From: Robertkochia aurantiaca
GTDB taxonomy: Bacteria; Bacteroidota; Bacteroidia; Flavobacteriales; Flavobacteriaceae
Assembly (NCBI RefSeq): GCF_020166495.1
Contig: NZ_JAINZS010000006.1
Span: 186,001 to 250,000 of the forward strand
Length of the DNA: 64,000 nt
Direction: 5' to 3'
Positions 60,806 to 64,000 of the stretch are shown here, piece after piece. The notes under the pieces are model-generated. The model did not search any database. It was given only the letters and a program-made list of their open reading frames with translations, and was not told the origin of the DNA. A program made the position numbers and the translations under genes. Every line of letters begins with the position of its first letter. Positions within the stretch are counted from its first letter, which is position 1.

Positions 60806-60845
60806 GTTCTGTTGCGGTTTGTGCAAATATACTCAGTTAAACCCT

Positions 60846-60853
60846 TACTTTTG
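60846..60853 (+). promoter_or_regulatory. -7 promoter box of tatD
   Basis: TACTTTTG matches TAnnTTTG but ends only 4 nt before the tatD ATG. Transcription would start at or next to the ATG, so the tatD message may be leaderless. Confidence 0.45.
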
Positions 60854-60857
60854 CGCC

Positions 60858-61625
60858 ATGAATTTAATCGATACCCATACACATTTATATGTAGAGGCCT
60901 TTGATGAAGATCGTAAGCAGGTCATCGAGAGGGCTGTTGAAGAAGGTGTGCAAAAGTTTTTTATTCCTGCCATCGATTCAGCGTATGTTGCCTCTATGTA
61001 TGAGTTGGAGCAATTATTTCCTGATCGCATTCACCTGATGGCCGGACTTCATCCGACTCATGTGAAAGAAAATTTCGAAGAAGAGCTTGAGCTGGTCGAG
61101 AAGCAACTCAGGCAAAGACGTTTTTATGGCGTTGGAGAAACCGGTATTGACCTGTATTGGGATGACACATTTATCGGGCAGCAAAAAATCGCTTTCGCCA
61201 GGCAGATCAGAATGGCAAAGGAGCATGAGTTGCCCGTGATCATTCATTGCAGGGATGCATTTGACGAGGTGTTCGAGGTTCTGGAGGAGGAAAAGAGTGA
61301 CGAAATGTTCGGGATCTTTCACTGCTTTACAGGTAATAAAGAGCAGGCAGAGCTGGCCATAGGTTATGGATTAAAACTTGGAATCGGCGGAGTGGCTACC
61401 TTTAAGAACGGGAAGATCGATAAATTTCTCGATCAGATCGATCTGAATCATATAGTTTTGGAAACTGATGCCCCGTACCTGGCCCCCAAGCCGCATCGCG
61501 GAAAAAGAAATGAGAGTGCGTACCTTACTCTGGTGGCACAAAAGCTGGCAGAGATCTATGGGGTGGAAAAAGAAGAGATCGCAAGGATTACCACTGAAAA
61601 TGCTTGTGAGGTTTTCAAAATTTAA
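60858..61625 (+). CDS. tatD: TatD family metal-dependent hydrolase/DNase
   Basis: The 255-residue TIM-barrel protein starts MNLIDTHTHLY with the metal pair His7/His9 and has GETGIDLYWD, IIHCRDAFDE, GIFHCFTGN and LETDAPYLAPKPHRGKRNE, all TatD hallmarks. TatD proteins are 3'-5' exonucleases or DNases for repair and turnover. The frame upstream to 60735 was rejected because it overlaps the divergent protease gene. The next gene starts 11 bp later, so the operon probably includes the acyltransferase and asparaginase genes. Confidence 0.94.
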   Translation: MNLIDTHTHLYVEAFDEDRKQVIERAVEEGVQKFFIPAIDSAYVASMYELEQLFPDRIHLMAGLHPTHVKENFEEELELVEKQLRQRRFYGVGETGIDLYWDDTFIGQQKIAFARQIRMAKEHELPVIIHCRDAFDEVFEVLEEEKSDEMFGIFHCFTGNKEQAELAIGYGLKLGIGGVATFKNGKIDKFLDQIDLNHIVLETDAPYLAPKPHRGKRNESAYLTLVAQKLAEIYGVEKEEIARITTENACEVFKI

Positions 61626-61636
61626 GCAATTTTAAG

Positions 61637-62788
61637 TTGACACAACCAAAGCCAGCCCAATTGATAACAAAAGAAGATATACGTCCGTACCGCGACGAAG
61701 AGGTGCATGATGCTCTTATGCAATATGAGTCTCATCCTCTTTTTTCAGCCTTGTTGAACTTTACCTTTCCTGAAAAATCTTCAGAGGAGATCAGTGAGTT
61801 GCTCGACTCCTGCCGGTCGATTCACGATTTTCAGACCCGGGTGGTATACCACAGTATACAGGTCATTCTTGACAAGTCATCTGAAGGATTCAGTCACAGA
61901 GGCTTTAATAAACTCGACAAAGACCGGCCTTATCTCTTTATATCGAATCATCGCGATATCGTTCTCGATACTTCATTGCTGAATGTGGTATTGATCGATG
62001 AGGGAATGATCACCACGGCATCTGCGATAGGAGATAACCTGGTGCGCAAGTCATTTCTGATGGCTTTATCGCGGCTGAATCGCAATTTTCTCATCAAAAG
62101 AGACCAAAGCCCCAGAGAGCGACTTCGAAGTTCCATGGTGGTGTCTGACTATATTCGGGAGTTATTGCTTGAGAAGCAGCGTTCAGTTTGGATAGCACAA
62201 AGAGAGGGGAGAACCAAAGACGGCGATGATCGCACGCAACAGGGGGTGCTTAAAATGCTGGGTCTGGCCAATAAAGATCAGGCTGCTGCAGATTATTTCA
62301 GGGAATTGAGAATTGTACCTGTCTCCATTTCATACGAATACGACCCTACCGATATATTAAAGATGCCGGAGCTGATGGCCCGTCATTATGATCAGGAATA
62401 TGTGAAATCTTCCAATGAAGACTTCAACAGCATACTGAAAGGAGCTGCCGGGAATAAGAAACGAATACACATCGAGGCCGGACCTGTATTGGATTCAGAG
62501 CTCGACCGGATCTTTCCTCAAAAGGAGGCAAGCAACGTGCAATACCAGGAACTTGCCGAGTATATCGATCATCAGATCTACCGGCATTACCGGCTTTGGC
62601 CTTCGAATTATATCGCTTATGACCTTCTGCACGATACCGCAGAATTCCAGGCCCGTTATGATGAAAAGGAAAAGCGGCAGTTCGAACGCAGAATACTACG
62701 AAGAGTTGACCAGGAGGATCCGGCTGCTATCAGGAATTTTCTGAGAATGTATGCGAACCCGGTTATAAATAAACTTCACAACGGCTGA
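61637..62788 (+). CDS. PlsC-like glycerolipid acyltransferase
   Basis: The 383-residue protein has an acyltransferase core with FISNHRDIVLDTSLL (an H-x5-D variant of the usual HX4D) and an IAQREGRTKDGDD motif that fits the downstream EGTR region. The N-terminal RPYRDEEVHDAL and a long C-terminal part are shared with Bacteroidota proteins called 1-acylglycerol-3-phosphate acyltransferase. The start is TTG at 61637, as no earlier ATG is in frame. It follows tatD by 11 bp and precedes asparaginase by 2 bp. Confidence 0.85.
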   Translation: MTQPKPAQLITKEDIRPYRDEEVHDALMQYESHPLFSALLNFTFPEKSSEEISELLDSCRSIHDFQTRVVYHSIQVILDKSSEGFSHRGFNKLDKDRPYLFISNHRDIVLDTSLLNVVLIDEGMITTASAIGDNLVRKSFLMALSRLNRNFLIKRDQSPRERLRSSMVVSDYIRELLLEKQRSVWIAQREGRTKDGDDRTQQGVLKMLGLANKDQAAADYFRELRIVPVSISYEYDPTDILKMPELMARHYDQEYVKSSNEDFNSILKGAAGNKKRIHIEAGPVLDSELDRIFPQKEASNVQYQELAEYIDHQIYRHYRLWPSNYIAYDLLHDTAEFQARYDEKEKRQFERRILRRVDQEDPAAIRNFLRMYANPVINKLHNG

Positions 62789-62790
62789 AA

Positions 62791-63810
62791 ATGAGCGTTA
62801 AGATACTTTTGATCTATACAGGGGGAACGATCGGAATGATCAAAGATTATGAGACCGGGGCATTGCGAGCCTTTGATTTTGATAAACTGTTAAGCCGTAT
62901 ACCCGAATTGTCCCATCTGAATTGTGATATCCAATCGGTTTCTTTTGAAAAGCCGATTGATTCATCGAATATGAACCCGCAGTACTGGGTCAGGCTTCTG
63001 GAGATCATAGAGTCTAATTATAAGGAATTTGATGGCTTTGTGATCCTTCACGGCAGTGATACGATGAGCTATACCGCTTCAGCCTTAAGTTTCATGCTGG
63101 AGAACCTGGGTAAGCCTGTCATATTCACGGGATCGCAACTTCCTATAGGTGACCTGAGAACAGATGCCAAGGAGAATCTTATCACTTCGATAGAGATCGC
63201 TTCCCTGCAAAAGAACAGACAGCCTGTTATCAGGGAGGTATGCCTGTACTTCGAATACAAATTATACCGTGCGAATCGCACCACCAAGATCAATGCCGAG
63301 CATTTTGAGGCCTTTGCCTCTCCGAACTATCCGCCCCTGGCAGAAAGCGGTGTTCATCTCAAGATCAATCATGATATGCTGATCAGGCCTGCCAGAAGAA
63401 AGATAAAGTTTCACAAAGATCTCGACCCTTCTATAGGTTTGATCAAGTTATTCCCCGGTATTGACCGGGAGTTCATGGCAAGTATTCTGTTAAATGAACG
63501 CATCAGGGCGGTGATCATAGAAACTTACGGGGCCGGGAATGCCCCTACCGAAGAATGGTTTGGGGAGGTAGTGCGACAGGCCGTAAAACAGGGCAAGCAT
63601 GTGGTCAACGTCACCCAGTGCAGCGGAGGCAGGGTGATGATGGGTACCTATGAGACCAGTACACATTTAAAAAAGGCCGGAGTGATCAACGGTTCGAATA
63701 TCACGACAGAAGCTGCCATTGCTAAACTGATGTACCTCATGGGGAATGGCGTCGGGGCCAAAGTCTTCAGGACCATTTTCGAAACACCGTTGCGCGGTGA
63801 GATGGACTAA
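62791..63810 (+). CDS. ansA: Type I L-asparaginase
   Basis: The 339-residue protein has the catalytic motifs YTGGTIGM (Thr10 and Thr13) and HGSDTMSYTA (87-96). It has no signal peptide, so it is the cytoplasmic type I enzyme that turns asparagine into aspartate and ammonia. It begins 2 bp after the acyltransferase gene, ending the tatD operon. No hairpin terminator is clear in the 68 bp before the tRNA gene. Confidence 0.95.
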   Translation: MSVKILLIYTGGTIGMIKDYETGALRAFDFDKLLSRIPELSHLNCDIQSVSFEKPIDSSNMNPQYWVRLLEIIESNYKEFDGFVILHGSDTMSYTASALSFMLENLGKPVIFTGSQLPIGDLRTDAKENLITSIEIASLQKNRQPVIREVCLYFEYKLYRANRTTKINAEHFEAFASPNYPPLAESGVHLKINHDMLIRPARRKIKFHKDLDPSIGLIKLFPGIDREFMASILLNERIRAVIIETYGAGNAPTEEWFGEVVRQAVKQGKHVVNVTQCSGGRVMMGTYETSTHLKKAGVINGSNITTEAAIAKLMYLMGNGVGAKVFRTIFETPLRGEMD

Positions 63811-63878
63811 AATTAGGAGTATAAATTTTTAGGACTAAAAAAAAATTCGTTATTTGCCGCTCCAAAGCTATAAGAATT

Positions 63879-63966
63879 AGAGAGGTGGCCGAGTGGTCGA
63901 AGGCGCACGCCTGGAAAGTGTGTATACGGTAACCCCGTATCGAGGGTTCGAATCCCTTCCTCTCTG
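63879..63966 (+). tRNA. tRNA-Ser (anticodon GGA)
   Basis: The 7-bp acceptor stem AGAGAGG / CCTCTCT (63879-63885, 63959-63965) with discriminator G, the anticodon stem CACGC / GTGTG around the loop with GGA at 63913-63915, a long variable arm (TATACGG..CCGTAT type) and the T loop GGTTCGAATCC show a class II tRNA-Ser. The CCA end is not encoded. It reads UCC and UCU codons. Confidence 0.96.
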
Positions 63967-64000
63967 CTGTAGTTTTAACTATAAATAACAATTTTTTTTT

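Noticed and set aside
63767-63991. Minus-strand frame across the tRNA-Ser gene
   Set aside because: It is the usual false frame antisense to a tRNA-Ser gene (GFEPSIRGYRIHTF-like) and overlaps the asparaginase end.

Overview
The window looks like chromosome of a marine-type Flavobacteriaceae member (Bacteroidota). The reasons are the many Bacteroidota-specific families (DUF4271, DUF4296, DUF4230, DUF4260), promoters with the TAnnTTTG -7 box instead of sigma70-type boxes, few Shine-Dalgarno sites, a Glu/Ala-extended S16 protein, and the PdeM/Lhr/ligase/exonuclease DNA-repair cluster. The window starts inside a membrane-protein gene and ends just after a tRNA-Ser(GGA). No rRNA, CRISPR, prophage or insertion-sequence transposase gene was seen.

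Layout. 0-6 kb: Lrp-type regulator, saccharopine dehydrogenase, DUF423 protein, PEP carboxykinase, Sua5, HemD-like protein. 6-13.5 kb: DUF4271 membrane protein, GT39 and DPM1-like glycosyltransferases, dihydroorotase, DUF4296 lipoprotein, NAD-dependent epimerase, TyrRS. 13.8-16.8 kb: membrane-anchored MutS-like ATPase, ribosomal protein S21, a secreted protein with an internal duplication. 16.9-24.4 kb: a five-gene trans-4-hydroxy-L-proline catabolic operon (HPC deaminase, semialdehyde dehydrogenase, DUF885 lipoprotein peptidase, epimerase, D-amino-acid oxidoreductase) with a divergent AraC regulator. 24.5-34.4 kb: MmcQ/YjbR, DUF4230, DUF4260, cyclase, HemW, then the ligase-associated DNA-repair operon. 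34.7-40.5 kb: rpsP-rimM, TrmN6-like methyltransferase, GMC oxidoreductase with its subunit 3, glutaryl-CoA dehydrogenase. 40.5-49.5 kb: repeat-rich accessory zone with a CHRD lipoprotein, VOC protein, DinB, error-prone DnaE2 and DUF456. 49.6-53.8 kb: BlaI/BlaR1-type operon behind a tandem palindromic operator. 53.9-64 kb: lipoprotein, RuvC, 2-oxoglutarate dehydrogenase E1/E2, retropepsin-like protein, TatD, acyltransferase, asparaginase, tRNA-Ser.

The most unusual signal is in the non-coding DNA. Short tandem arrays of 7-bp units (also 8 and 9 bp) sit exactly at gene borders at hemW/pdeM (27.8-28.2 kb), acd/CHRD/VOC (40.6-42.1 kb), dinB/dnaE2 (43.8-44.7 kb) and dnaE2/DUF456 (47.6-49.0 kb). 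At each locus the left border carries G-rich units (such as GTTATGA) and the right border C-rich units (such as TCATAAC, CCTTAAC, TCACGAC). This makes array-built inverted brackets around non-coding cassettes. The arrays supply the last codons or stop of pdeM, dnaE2 and DUF456, and end 2-4 nt before the ATG of the VOC gene and dnaE2. Inside the brackets are dispersed hairpins, five double-hairpin elements whose variable stems differ in sequence yet stay self-complementary, and about four copies of a 240-280 bp higher-order repeat.

Functionally the window joins central metabolism (PckA, OGDH, asparaginase, hydroxyproline to 2-oxoglutarate, glutaryl-CoA) with DNA repair and mutagenesis genes (PdeM, Lhr-like helicase, ATP-dependent ligase, exonuclease, DinB, DnaE2, RuvC, MutS-like protein). 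Three of the four repeat brackets flank DNA-repair genes.
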